A stretch of 36,534 nucleotides of DNA from CAWEEP01 sp963808125 (GCA_963808125.1 CAWEEP010000013.1:1-36534), one strand, 5' to 3'. Shown: positions 16,723 through 25,734, counted from the first letter of the stretch. Notes: generated by a model from the sequence alone, not told the origin. A program made the numbers and translations.

Positions 16723-18737
16723 ATGCTCTTGGTGAGCGCCGCCTTCGTCTCCGTCGTCCCCGACACCACGGCGATGCTGCCCCACGAGAGCTACACGTAC
16801 TCGGTGCCGGAGGAGATGCGCGAGACGGTGGCCTCCGGGATGCGGGTCCGCATCCCTTTCGGCACCAAGACGCTCATGGGCATGGTCGTCGCCATCCTGG
16901 CCGAGGCGGACCAGCCCGGCGTCCGGCCCATCGAGAGTGTTGTGGACGCGGAGCCGCTGCTCTCCAAGGAACTGGTGGACCTGGCCGCGTGGACCGCCGC
17001 CCGCTACTGCGCCCCGGTCGCCGAGGTCCTCAAGGCGATGGTGCCCAAGGGGGTTCGCGGCGCCCGGCCGGAGACCGCCGGCCGGCGCAAGCCAAGGTCC
17101 ACCTCGGCCGCCCTCAGCGCCGCCCGGCTGGTGGCCCCGGCCCTCAAGCCGCCTACGCTCACCGCGGCCCAGCAGGCCGCCGTGGCGCCCCTGCTCGAGG
17201 CCATCGCCAGCGGGACGCACCGCCGCGTCCTCCTCTACGGCGTCACCGGCAGCGGCAAGACCGAGGTCTACCTCGCCGCCATCGACAGCGTCCTGGCCAG
17301 GGGCCTCCAGGCCATCGCGCTTGTCCCCGAGATCGCCCTGACGCCGCAGATGATCCGCCGGTTCGCCGCCCGCTTCCCCGGCCGTGTCGCCGTCATCCAC
17401 TCGGGTCTGACCGACTCCGAGCGTGCGGTCGAGTGGCACCGCGCCCGCTCCGGGGACATCGACGTCGTCGTCGGCTCGCGGAGCGCCGTCTTCGCGCCGC
17501 TGCCCCGCCTGGGCCTGATCGTCATCGACGAGGAGGACTCCTCCGCCTACAAGCAGGACCGCGTCCCCCGCTATCAGGCCGTCGACGTCGCCCTGGAGCG
17601 GGGCTGCCGGAGCGGGGCGCCGGTGGTGCTGGGCAGCGCCACGCCCCGGGTGGAGACCTACTACCGAGCCCACACCGGGGACCTGGAGCTGGTCACCCTG
17701 CCCGATCGGATCACGGGCAGGGCGCTGCCGCCCATCGAGGTCGTGGACCTGCGCGAGGAGCTCCGCGCGGGCAACCGCGGCCCGCTCTCCCACAGCCTGG
17801 TCCGCGCCATGGAGGAGTGCCGCCGCGACGGGGGCCAGGCGATCCTCTACCTCAACCGCCGCGGCACCGCCACCGTGGTGCTCTGCCGCAACTGCGGGGA
17901 GCCGCTCACCTGTCCGAACTGCAGCGTCTCGCTCGTCTATCACGCGGGCCGGGCCCGCTGCAACTGCCACTACTGCGGAGCCTCGCAGCCCGCACCGGAA
18001 CGGTGCCCGAAGTGCGGCTCGAACGCCATCCGGGGGCTGGGCATGGGCACGGAGCGGCTGGAGGCGGAGGTGGCCGAGCGCTTCCCGGGGCTGCGCCTGC
18101 TGCGCATGGACCGGGACACGGTGCAGCGCCGCGACGCCTACTTCGAGATCTACGAGAAGTTCCGCAGCGGCGCGGCCGATTGCCTGATCGGCACCCAGAT
18201 GGTCGCCAAGGGCTGGGACCTGGGGCGGGTCCGGCTGGTCGGCATCGTCAACGCCGACACCTCGCTGCACTTCCCCGACTACAGAAGTGGCGAGGTCACC
18301 TTCTCGCTGCTCACCCAGGTGGCGGGCCGGGCGGGCAGGGGTGACGAGCCCGCCCGGGTCATTCTGCAGACCTACACCCCGGAGCACTACGCGGTGCGCC
18401 ACGCCGTCGGCCATGACTACAGAGCCTTCGCCCACGACGAGATCCGGCTGCGCAAGGCGTTTCGCTTCCCCCTTACAGCCGGCTGGTCACCTGCACCGTG
18501 AGCCACACCGACGACGCCGCCGCGGAGGCGGCCGCACGGTCGTCCGCTGAGAGCCTCTCTGCTATCCTCGCCCCGGGTGACGGGCTCGACGTCCTCGGTC
18601 CGACGCCCGCCTTCCTGCACCGGCTGCGCGGACAGCACCGCTGGCAGGTGACCGTCCGGGGGGAGAGGATCGAGAGGGCGTTCCCCCACCTTCCGAAGGG
18701 CCGGGGGTGGAGCATTGACGTCGACCCGGCGATGTGA
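16723..18737 (+). CDS. priA: Primosomal helicase PriA, one frameshift near the 3' end
   Basis: PriA restarts stalled replication forks. About 671 residues. The 3'-DNA-binding domain is at the N-terminus (SYTYSVPEEMRETVASGMRV). Walker A reads YGVTGSGKTEVYL. Walker B reads VIDEEDSSAYKQ, so the usual DEEH is DEED. Zinc cysteines are complete: CRNCGEPLTCPNCS, then CNCHYCGA and CPKCGS. Later motifs include LIGTQMVAKGWD and TQVAGRAGRGD. The frame slips at the C-run near 18470; restoring it gives RFPPYSRLVTCTVSHTD, then DVLGPTPAFLHRLRG, the normal C-terminal domain, to the stop at 18737. It precedes def and fmt, a common order. Confidence 0.93.
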
Positions 18738-18750
18738 GGGTTCGTGATCC

Positions 18751-19266
18751 GTGGCCATTCTCGAGATCGTCACCAATGACCATCCGATGCTGCGGCGCAA
18801 GGCGCCGCGGGTCGCGGTGGTTGACGACTCGGTGCGCCGCCTCATGGACGACATGACCGAGACGATGCTGGATGCGCCGGGGGTGGGCCTTGCCGCCACC
18901 CAGGTGAACGTGGCCCTGCGGGTCATCGTGATGAAGGTGGACAACCAGCAGTTCCAGCTGGCCAACCCGGAGATGGTCAAGGCCGAGGGCGAGCAGATCG
19001 GCTACGAGGGCTGCCTCTCCGTCCCCGGCATGGTGGGCGAGGTGGCCCGTTTCGAGAGGGTCATCGCCAAGGGGCTCAACCGCCACGGCAAGCTGGTGCG
19101 CATCAAGGGCAACGGCCTCCTGGCACGCTGCATCCAGCACGAGATCGACCATCTCGACGGCATCCTCTTCACCGACCGTCTGACCCACGGATCGACCTTG
19201 CGCCGCGTCAACGAGCTGACCGAGGAGGAGGTCGAGCTGGTGGGAGGGGAGGTCGTCCCCGCCTAG
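18751..19266 (+). CDS. def: Peptide deformylase
   Basis: Removes the formyl group from the first Met of new proteins. 171 residues from GTG. Three family motifs are present: GVGLAATQ at about 44-51, EGCLSVPG with the metal-binding Cys, and QHEIDHLDG with the two metal-binding His and the catalytic Glu. It starts 13 nt after priA. Fmt, which adds the formyl group, begins 20 nt after its stop, a functionally matched pair. Confidence 0.96.
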   Translation: MAILEIVTNDHPMLRRKAPRVAVVDDSVRRLMDDMTETMLDAPGVGLAATQVNVALRVIVMKVDNQQFQLANPEMVKAEGEQIGYEGCLSVPGMVGEVARFERVIAKGLNRHGKLVRIKGNGLLARCIQHEIDHLDGILFTDRLTHGSTLRRVNELTEEEVELVGGEVVPA

Positions 19267-19286
19267 GGGCCACTCCCGGCAGTAAC

Positions 19287-20214
19287 GTGCGCATCGTCTT
19301 CTGCGGCACAGCCTCCTTCGCCCTTCCCAGCCTCCGCGCCTGCGCCCTCTCCCACGATCTGGCGGCGGTGGTGACCCAGCCGTCCCGCCCGGGGAGCCGG
19401 GGCCGGCCCGCCCCGCGGCCGGTGGCTGACGCGGCACGGGAGATGGCCGTTCCCCTGCTCCAGCCGGAGCGGATCCGCGCCCCCGAGGCCATCGCCGGCA
19501 TCCTCGGCCTGGCCGCCGACGCCCTGGTCGTCGCCGCCTACGGCCAGATCCTCCCCGCCGCGCTGCTCGACGGCCACCGCTTCGGCGGCGTCAACGTCCA
19601 CGCCTCGTTGCTGCCCCGCTGGAGGGGAGCCGCCCCGGTCGCCCGGGCAATTCTCGCCGGCGACCTGGAGACCGGGGTGTGCGTCATGCGCATGGAGGCG
19701 GGCCTCGACACCGGTCCCGTCTACGCCAGCCGCCGCCTCGCCGTCGAGAGGGGCGCGACCGCTCCCTCTCTGACGGAGGCGCTGGCCGCCGCCGGGGCCC
19801 AGGAGCTGGTGGAGGTCCTCGGCGCCCTGGAGCGGGGAACGGCGACGGCGACGCCGCAGTCGGAAGCCGGGGTCACCCTCGCCCCCCGCCTGGGCCGCAA
19901 CGAGGGTGGTGTCGAGTGGGCGGACCATTCCGCCCTCCAGGTGGACCGCATGGTCCGCGCCCTCGACCCCTGGCCCGGGGTCACCGCCCCGCTGGCCGGC
20001 GTGCGGGTGCGCATCCTGCGCGGCGACGGACCGGTGCCCGACGGCGCCGCCGGCGGCGCGCCCCCCGGGACGGCCGTCCGCTCCCAGGGTGAGGCGGTCC
20101 TCGTCGCCACCCGCGACGGCCTGTACCGCATCGAACTCGGTCCAGCCCCCCGGCCGCCCGCCGATGACGGCAGCCGCCTTCCTGCGCGGGCGCCGGACCA
20201 TCCCCTCCGCCTGA
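19287..20214 (+). CDS. fmt: Methionyl-tRNA formyltransferase, one frameshift
   Basis: Formylates initiator Met-tRNA with 10-formyl-THF. From the GTG at 19287: VRIVFCGTASFALPSL, then DALVVAAYGQILP, VNVHASLLPRWRGAAPVARA with catalytic Asn and His, and MRMEAGLDTGPVY with the catalytic Asp. The C-terminal OB domain continues to about 20137, where one extra base breaks the frame. Restored, it ends LVQPPGRPPMTAAAFLRGRR, the usual Fmt ending, with the stop at 20214. About 308 residues. The uncorrected frame runs on over unrelated sequence to 20522. Confidence 0.93.
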
Positions 20215-20330
20215 CGGGCGCGCGGGGCCGGGGCCGCGCTTCAGCCCTTCGGCGACGACGCCGCCCCGGAGCCGTCGTCACTGACCGGGAGCCGACCTCG
20301 AGGGTCGGCGGCGACCCGGGTGGGTCCGGC

Positions 20331-20720
20331 TCAGGCCGCCGCGGGCGCCGTCGACGGGAGGTGGAACTCCAGTCGCGACCACGGGTCGATGACGATGGTG
20401 ACGTCGCCGCCCACGTGCTCGAGCAGGCCCTGTCCCTGCACCTGGAGCACCGCCAGCGTCTGCCAGTCGGGATTGCGGGCGAGCGCCTCGCGCATGACCT
20501 CGGGACGCGTGAAGACGGGTAGCATGACCCGCTCAACTCCGCCCGCGTCATCCAGCGTGAAGTGGAGGAGATCGGCCTCGTTCCCCATCTGGGGCGTGGA
20601 CATGCGGCCCGCGGGCTGGCCCAGGCAGTACACCTCCGCCCGGCTCAGCTCATCGCGGATCTCGACGGCGGAATCCGGCCTGTCGCCGCGCAGCGCGATG
20701 GCCAGCTCCAGTGGGTTCAC
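20331..20720 (-). CDS. SseB N-terminal domain-like protein
   Basis: 129 residues. The GTG at 20720 has a strong AGGAGG 5 nt upstream and gives VNPLELAIALRGDRPDSAV. It reads like the SseB N-terminal domain (MLPVFTRPEVMREALARNPD, then LAVLQVQGQGLLEHVGGDVT), a fold seen in many Actinobacteria and Firmicutes with no clear function. It is divergent from smpB across 48 nt. The end HLPSTAPAAA is low complexity. Domain match by eye only. Confidence 0.65.
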   Translation of the reverse strand: MNPLELAIALRGDRPDSAVEIRDELSRAEVYCLGQPAGRMSTPQMGNEADLLHFTLDDAGGVERVMLPVFTRPEVMREALARNPDWQTLAVLQVQGQGLLEHVGGDVTIVIDPWSRLEFHLPSTAPAAA

Positions 20721-20755
20721 GGCTCCCTCCTGCGCGCGACAGCATAGAGAAACGC

Positions 20756-20761
20756 TACAAC
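20756..20761 (+). promoter_or_regulatory. TACAAC -10-like hexamer before smpB
   Basis: TACAAC ends 7 nt before the smpB ATG at 20769, the same spacing as at ileS, but the last base does not match the consensus. There is no convincing -35. Confidence 0.3.
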
Positions 20762-20768
20762 GGCGCAC

Positions 20769-21257
20769 ATGCCCGAGCCGATGCGAGCAAGGAAAGGCGA
20801 TCCCGTCCTGGCCCGCCACCGCCAGGCCAGCCACGAGTACCACCTGCTGGAGACCTTCGAGGCCGGCATCCAGCTGACCGGCACCGAGGTGAAGGCTCTC
20901 CGCGCCGGGCGGACACAGCTGCGCGAGGGCTACGTCCGCATCGAGCACGGCGAGGCCTGGCTGCTCCAGGTCCACATCGGCCAGTACGAGATGGGCAACC
21001 GCCAGAACCACGACCCCGAACGCCGCCGCCGGCTGCTGCTCCACCGCCGCGAGATCGGTTACCTGGACGCCAAGGTCAGCCAGGGAGGGCTGACCCTGGT
21101 GCCCCTGCGCCTCTACCTCAAGGGCAACAGGATCAAATGCGAAGTCGCCCTGGCGCGCGGCAAGCGGCAGTGGGACAAGCGGGAGGCGATCGCCGAGCGC
21201 GACGCCAGACGCGACGTTGACCGGGCGATGTCCAGTCAGATCCGGGGCCGGACCTGA
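20769..21257 (+). CDS. smpB: SsrA-binding protein SmpB
   Basis: SmpB brings tmRNA to stalled ribosomes. 162 residues. Motifs: ARHRQASHEYHLLETFEAGI, LTGTEVKALRAG, GNRQNHDPERRRRLLLHRRE, LTLVPLRLYLKGNRIKCEVA, and the tail ARGKRQWDKREAIAERDARR that folds into a helix in the decoding centre. The RNA partner ssrA is about 4 kb downstream on the same strand. It converges on hflX, with the two stops 3 nt apart. Confidence 0.97.
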   Translation: MPEPMRARKGDPVLARHRQASHEYHLLETFEAGIQLTGTEVKALRAGRTQLREGYVRIEHGEAWLLQVHIGQYEMGNRQNHDPERRRRLLLHRREIGYLDAKVSQGGLTLVPLRLYLKGNRIKCEVALARGKRQWDKREAIAERDARRDVDRAMSSQIRGRT

Positions 21258-21260
21258 GCC

Positions 21261-22526
21261 TCAGCTCGCGGCCCTGGTGCCCTCAGGGCCCTCCGCCCCG
21301 GTGGTCTTTGCCCGTGCCCCCGTCATCCATTCCTGCGCCTCGGCGTCGGCTGCCAGGTTCGGCCGGTTGGCCCGGGTCTCGGCGACCAGGCCGGCCGCCA
21401 GCACGTCGATGGCGGTGCGCAGCTCGCGCATGCCGGTGCCCCTCAGGGCGGAGATGCGCAGTGCGCGGCAGTCGGCGACCCGCTCCAGCCGCTGCACCGC
21501 CTCGTCCAACAGGGGGGCGGCGAGGCGGTCCACCTTGTTGGCGACGAGCAGGGCCGGCTGCTCGCACTCCATGGAGGCGAGGGTGGCGAGGACCGTCCGC
21601 AGTTGGGATTCGCACTCCGGGTGGGAGACGTCCACGACGAGGACGAGGAGGTGGGCGCGGCGGACCTCCTCAAGGGTGGCGGCGAACGCCTCGACCAGCT
21701 CCGTCGGCAGCGCCTGGATGAAGCCGACCGTGTCGGTGACGATGACGCGGCGGCCCGAGCTCAAGCTCAGCAGCCGCGACGTCGGGTCGAGGGTGGCGAA
21801 GAGCAGGTTGTCGGCCAGGACCCGGGAGTTGGTGAGGTGGTTGAGCAGCGTCGACTTGCCGGCGTTGGTGTAGCCGACCAGGGCACAGGCGGCGAGCGGC
21901 ACGTCGCTGCGCGCCTGGCGCCGGGTGGTCCGCTGACGCTCCAGGTCCTTGAGCCGGCGGCGGAGCTTGCCGATGCGCTGGCGGATGAGGCGGCGGTCCA
22001 CCTCGATCTGGGTCTCGCCGGGACCGCCGCGCAGTCCGACACCGCCGCGCTGCCGCTCCAGGTGGGACCAGCCGCCGGCGAGGCGGGGAAGGAGATGGTC
22101 GAGCTGCGCCATCTCCACCTGGATCTTGCCCTCGGCGGTCACCGCCCGGCGGGCGAAGATGGCCAGGATGACCTCGGTGCGGTCCAGCACCGGCACGCCC
22201 CACGCCTCCTCCAGGTTGCGCTGCTGGCGCGGGGTCAGCTGGTCGTTGACGAGCACCGCCGGGTTGCCCACCTCGGCGAGGTGGGTCGTCATCGCCTCCA
22301 CCGCGCCACCCCGGAAGAAGGTCGCCGGGTGGGGCTGGCGGACCGAGATCGAGCTGCGCTCGACGACGGTGGTGCCCAGCGTGCGGGCGAGCTCCTCCAT
22401 CTCGTCCAGCTCGATCTCGGCGCGCTCCCGGCCGTCCCGCCCGCTGTGGGAACCGATGATGTAGACGTCGTGCAGGGTCTGGCCGACGCCGGGGTCGGCG
22501 CCGGAGTGGCGCTCCGCAGAGGGCAT
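21261..22526 (-). CDS. hflX: GTPase HflX
   Basis: A ribosome-binding GTPase that splits stalled ribosomes. 421 residues. The N-terminal HflX domain ends in the conserved GGVGLRGGPGETQIEVDRRL. The G domain has G1 GYTNAGKST, G2 region FATLDPTSR, G3 DTVGFIQALP, and G4 NKVD. The C-terminal extension after SALRGTGM is Ala-rich. The start ATG at 22526 has no Shine-Dalgarno; a TAAGCT hexamer lies 8 nt upstream. Being next to smpB, it adds a second ribosome-rescue factor to this stretch. Confidence 0.96.
   Translation of the reverse strand: MPSAERHSGADPGVGQTLHDVYIIGSHSGRDGRERAEIELDEMEELARTLGTTVVERSSISVRQPHPATFFRGGAVEAMTTHLAEVGNPAVLVNDQLTPRQQRNLEEAWGVPVLDRTEVILAIFARRAVTAEGKIQVEMAQLDHLLPRLAGGWSHLERQRGGVGLRGGPGETQIEVDRRLIRQRIGKLRRRLKDLERQRTTRRQARSDVPLAACALVGYTNAGKSTLLNHLTNSRVLADNLLFATLDPTSRLLSLSSGRRVIVTDTVGFIQALPTELVEAFAATLEEVRRAHLLVLVVDVSHPECESQLRTVLATLASMECEQPALLVANKVDRLAAPLLDEAVQRLERVADCRALRISALRGTGMRELRTAIDVLAAGLVAETRANRPNLAADAEAQEWMTGARAKTTGAEGPEGTRAAS
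21270..21290. terminator. Hairpin at the smpB/hflX convergence
   Basis: GGCCCTG at 21270-21276 pairs with CAGGGCC at 21284-21290 around a 7-nt loop. It starts 12 nt after the smpB stop and lies inside the last codons of hflX. It could end smpB transcripts. No T-run. Confidence 0.4.
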
Positions 22527-22534
22527 GCAGGGCT

Positions 22535-22540
22535 AGCTTA
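22535..22540 (-). promoter_or_regulatory. TAAGCT -10-like hexamer before hflX
   Basis: On the minus strand TAAGCT is followed by 8 nt and the hflX ATG. This fits a leaderless start. No -35 is recognisable. Confidence 0.35.
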
Positions 22541-22606
22541 CCGGCAACGTCCCGATAACCGGTGCCACCTCCGAGTTGCCACGCCGACAGTGCATCATGG
22601 GGTGAG

Positions 22607-23080
22607 ATGCGCAATGACCCGACGATCGCCGGTGACTGGGACGAGGCGAGGGCCGAGGCGGTGCCGCCGCGGCGTCTGCGCCTGGCTCTGATCGCCCACG
22701 ACGGCAAGAAGGCCGACATGCTCGCCTTCGCCACCTTCAACCGGGGCACCCTGGCGCACTTCCAGCTCGTCGCCACCGCCACCACCGGCCGCCTGCTGCG
22801 GGAGAAGGTCGGCCTCGACGTCGAGTCCCTGCAGTCCGGCCCCATCGGCGGCGACGTGCAGATCGCCAACCGGGTGGTCGAGGGCCAGGTCGACGCGGTG
22901 ATCTTCCTCGTCGACCCGCTCGACAAGCATCCCCACGACCCGGACATCCAGACGCTGCTGCGCATCTGCAACGTCCACGACGTCCCGCTGGCGACGAACG
23001 TCGCCACCGCCGACATGGTGATCAGCTCGCCCTTCCTCGGGAAGCGCGGGCCGATCGGCTCGCTGACCGCCATCGACTGA
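22607..23080 (+). CDS. mgsA: Methylglyoxal synthase
   Basis: Converts dihydroxyacetone phosphate to methylglyoxal and phosphate. 157 residues from the ATG at 22607. Motifs: LRLALIAHDGKKADML, VATATTGRLLREKVGLDVES, SGPIGGDVQIA with the catalytic Asp, DAVIFLVDPLDKHPHDPDIQ, and VPLATNVATADMVI. The first 20 residues form a charged extension not usual in MgsA. It is divergent from hflX across 80 nt and stands alone. An upstream in-frame GTG at 22562 is possible but matches nothing known. Confidence 0.95.
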   Translation: MRNDPTIAGDWDEARAEAVPPRRLRLALIAHDGKKADMLAFATFNRGTLAHFQLVATATTGRLLREKVGLDVESLQSGPIGGDVQIANRVVEGQVDAVIFLVDPLDKHPHDPDIQTLLRICNVHDVPLATNVATADMVISSPFLGKRGPIGSLTAID

Positions 23081-23108
23081 CGCCCGCCGGGCGGGCGCCG
23101 TCACCGGG

Positions 23109-23564
23109 TCAGGGCTGCGGGGCCTCGTGGTCGGGGGCGTCGAGCACCGAGCCGAGCAGGCCGGGGTAGCGGTGCTCCATGCCCTCGCGGTCCAGGCTGG
23201 TCATCCGCCGTGTCCCGTCTTCGCGCTGGACGATGAGGCCCGCGGCGCGCAGGACGTGGAGGTGGTGGGTGAGGGTGGACTTGCTCACCGGCACGCCCAG
23301 CGCGCCGCAGGCGCACTCGCTGCCGGCGGCGAGGCGCCGGACAATGGCCAGGCGCACGGGGTCGGCCAGTGCCTGGAGGACCCCCATGACCCCGGCGTGC
23401 AGGTGAACCTCGCCGTCATGGGGGTGCTCGACGTGGTCGCCGAAGGCGCTGCACGCCTCCGGCGGACGGGCACAGCCCTCGGCGTCCCCCAGGACCGCGG
23501 CATCTGCGGTGCCCGGGCCGGTGGCGTGGAGGAGGCTTTCGGTCCCGGTTGGTTTGACAGTCAT
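23109..23564 (-). CDS. ArsR-family transcriptional regulator
   Basis: 151 residues. The winged helix covers about residues 60-140: LQALADPVRLAIVRRLAA, then SECACGALGVPVSKSTLTHH as the recognition region, and a wing at REDGTRRMTSL. The N-terminal 55 residues are unusual, with Cys31, Cys38 and His44, 47, 49, 54 and 56, which could bind a metal (inference). It is divergent from an MFS exporter gene and probably represses it and itself. A TACAAT hexamer lies 9 nt before the ATG. Confidence 0.88.
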   Translation of the reverse strand: MTVKPTGTESLLHATGPGTADAAVLGDAEGCARPPEACSAFGDHVEHPHDGEVHLHAGVMGVLQALADPVRLAIVRRLAAGSECACGALGVPVSKSTLTHHLHVLRAAGLIVQREDGTRRMTSLDREGMEHRYPGLLGSVLDAPDHEAPQP

Positions 23565-23594
23565 CGAACTTTTATTGTACGCTCCACATCGAAC
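23554..23594. promoter_or_regulatory. Overlapping divergent promoters and CATCGAAC direct repeats
   Basis: TTGACA (23554-23559) and TACGCT (23578-23583) form a candidate plus-strand promoter with an 18-bp spacer. On the minus strand TACAAT (23579 to 23574) lies 9 nt before the arsR ATG. Two exact CATCGAAC copies at 23562-23569 and 23587-23594, spaced 25 bp start to start, flank both -10 elements. A repressor bound there would block both directions. Confidence 0.5.
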
Positions 23595-23623
23595 GTTACC
23601 ACGCAGGCGAGGGAAGGGCTGCC

Positions 23624-25154
23624 ATGGAACCCCTGGGACACATCCGGCCGCACGTGACCGGTGGAACGCGCCGCGAGCGCGGGGCTCCCCGGCTGCGGGT
23701 GGCGCCGGGAGTGATTCTGCTCCTCGTGTGCCTGGGGCAGTTCATGGTCATCCTCGATGTCTCGGTGGTGAACGTCGCCCTGCCGTCGATCCGCACCGAC
23801 CTCGGCTTCTCCGCCGGCGGGCTGCAGTGGGTGGTCAACGCCTATGCGCTCACCTTCGCCGGATTCCTGCTCCTCGGCGGCCGCGCGGCCGACCTCTTCG
23901 GCCGCCGCCGCCTCCTTCTCGCCGGCCTTGCGCTGTTCTGCTTCGCCAGCCTGCTCGACGGGCTGGCGGTCACCCAGGGGCAGCTGGTCGCCGCCCGCGC
24001 CCTCCAGGGTCTCGGCGGGGCCGTGCTCACCCCGGCGACGCTGACCATCCTCATCGCCACCTACCCGGAGGGACGCGCCCGCGCCCGCGCGCTGGGGGTC
24101 TGGAGCGCCGTGGCGGCCGCCGGAGGTGCCTCGGGCGCCCTCCTCGGCGGCGTCATCACCCAGTTCCTGAGCTGGCGGTGGATCTTCTTCATCAACCTCC
24201 CCGTCGGGCTCGTCGTCCTTGCCGGCGCCACTCTCGTCGTCGCCGAGTCGGTGGGCACCCAGACCCCGCGCCGCCACCTCGACGTCGGCGGGGCGGTCAC
24301 CGTGACCCTCGGCGTGGTCGCCGTCACCTGGGGCATCGCCCGCAGCCAGGCCGTCGGCTGGGGGTCACCCGAGGTCCTCGGCGCCTTCGCCGCCGGCGCC
24401 GCCCTGCTCGCCGTCTTCGTCCTCCTCGAGGCGAGGGTGAGCCGCGCGCCGCTGGTGCCGCTGCGGCTCTTCGCCTCACGCTCCATCACCGGCGCCAACC
24501 TGGTGAGCTTCGGCGTCGGCGCCGCCATCTTCTCGGTCTGGTACTTCCAGTCCCTCTACCTGCAGAGCGTCCGCGGGCTGAGCCCGCTCGCCGCCGGCCT
24601 CACCTTCCTGCCGCAGACCCTGGCCATCGCCATTGGGGCGCAGATCAGCTCCCCGGCTGATGACCCGCTACGGGGCCCGGCCCTTCCTGGTGGGCGGGTC
24701 CGCCCTCATCGGCCTCGGCCTGCTCTGGCTGGCGCAGATCTCGGTCCTGCCCGCCATCTGGTCGGCGGTGATCCTCCCCGGCTTCGTCATCACCCTGGGC
24801 GCCGGGCTGGTCTTCCCCGCCATCACCGTGGCGGCAACCTCTGGCGTGCCGCGGGGGGAGGCAGGCCTGGCCAGCGGCGTCGTCAACACCAGCCGGCAGG
24901 TGGGCGGGTCCCTCGGCCTCGCCGCCCTGGCCACGCTTGCCGCCGACCACGCCGCCAGCCTCGCCTCGCTGGGACACCCGATGCCCGTCGCCCTGACCGG
25001 TGGCTTCGGCCTGGGCCTGGCGGGCGGAGCCGCCATCGCCCTGGCCGCCGCGGCTGCCGGGCTGCTCGTTCCCGGCCGGGCCCGCGCCCCGCAGCGCGAG
25101 CGCCTGACGGTCATCGTCGACGCCGACGAGCCGGAGGCGGAGGCGGTCGCCTGA
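23624..25154 (+). CDS. MFS drug exporter, DHA2 (14-helix, EmrB/QacA type), one frameshift
   Basis: A proton-driven efflux pump, about 510 residues. Motif D1 in helix 1 reads LDVSVVNVALPSI, and motif A reads GGRAADLFGRRRLLL. Motif C in helix 5 is GGASGALLGG, followed by WRWIFFINLPVG, all typical of the DHA2 family. Near 24653 one extra C breaks the frame; removing it gives SRLMTRYGARPFLVGGSALI and the remaining helices to the stop at 25154. The substrate is unknown. The divergent ArsR gene and shared promoter suggest induction by a small inducer or metal. Confidence 0.9.
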
Positions 25155-25196
25155 CCCTCTCCGGGGTGCTTGCCGGCGGCAACTCCGCCCCTCGGA

Positions 25197-25202
25197 TACA
25201 AT
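25197..25202 (+). promoter_or_regulatory. TACAAT -10-like hexamer upstream of ssrA
   Basis: TACAAT lies 46 nt before the mature tmRNA 5' end, leaving room for a short processed leader. TTGCCG at 25170-25175 is too far (21 bp) to be an ideal -35. Confidence 0.35.
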
Positions 25203-25248
25203 CGGGCCACGCCTCGGCGCCGCCGGCGCCGCGGGCCTCACCTCTCAT

Positions 25249-25621
25249 GGGGGCGTATGGATTCGACGGGATCGTGGGTCGTGCGATGGCGGGCCGAGCC
25301 CCGGGCTCGTAAAACCGGGAAACATATACGTGCGAACAACAACGCACAGCTCGCTCTTGCTGCGTAAGCGGTAAGGACGGCAAAGCTCAGGCTACGGCCT
25401 GACGTCGACCAGTTCCTCGGTCGCGGGAGCGGGACCCGACGCTAATGTGAGCGGCCTTGCCGTCCGGTGGCGTCGCGGCGCCGGACGGGACATCCACCGT
25501 GACTGGCTCCCGGCAAGCCTGGTCCCAGGGCGTGCCGGTGGCGAGACGAAAACCGGGACTACGCTCGTAGAGGTCGTGCGGAACGCGGTTTCGGACCCGG
25601 GTTCGATCCCCGGCGCCTCCA
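25249..25621 (+). ncRNA. ssrA: tmRNA (SsrA), one-piece
   Basis: tmRNA frees stalled ribosomes and tags the nascent chain for proteolysis. The 5' end reads GGGGGCGTATGGATTCGACG, the conserved tRNA-like start. The 3' end has the T-arm CGGGTTCGATCCCCG followed by CGCCTCCA. The 7-bp acceptor stem GGGGGCG/CGCCTCC includes one G-U pair. CCA is not encoded, because the gene ends at discriminator A (25621). Length about 373 nt, all in one piece. The tag frame lies at 25332-25367. Its partner SmpB is encoded about 4 kb upstream. Confidence 0.97.
25332..25367 (+). CDS. tmRNA tag peptide reading frame
   Basis: From resume codon GCG to TAA the tag reads ANNNAQLALAA, 11 residues. The end ALAA is the usual ClpXP-type degron ending. 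It begins without its own start codon, since the ribosome resumes here after trans-translation. Confidence 0.92.
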   Translation, partial: ANNNAQLALAA

Positions 25622-25734
25622 GTTCGCCCGCGCCATGATCCGGCTGTGACAGTTGCGGGTGGAGGCGGATTCCCCCGGTCTCGACCGACCGCTTCTTGGC
25701 GGCACCTTCATCGGCTGTCGGGGCGGCCCTCGAG

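Noticed and set aside
16660..18435. Long antisense open frame over priA
   Set aside because: Shadow of priA; repetitive composition and no motif. Similar shadows lie over ftsZ (6401-8017) and amt (27825-29246).
25575..25621. Separate tRNA gene
   Set aside because: The T-arm and acceptor end pair with the 5' end at 25249 and belong to the tmRNA; there is no anticodon arm.
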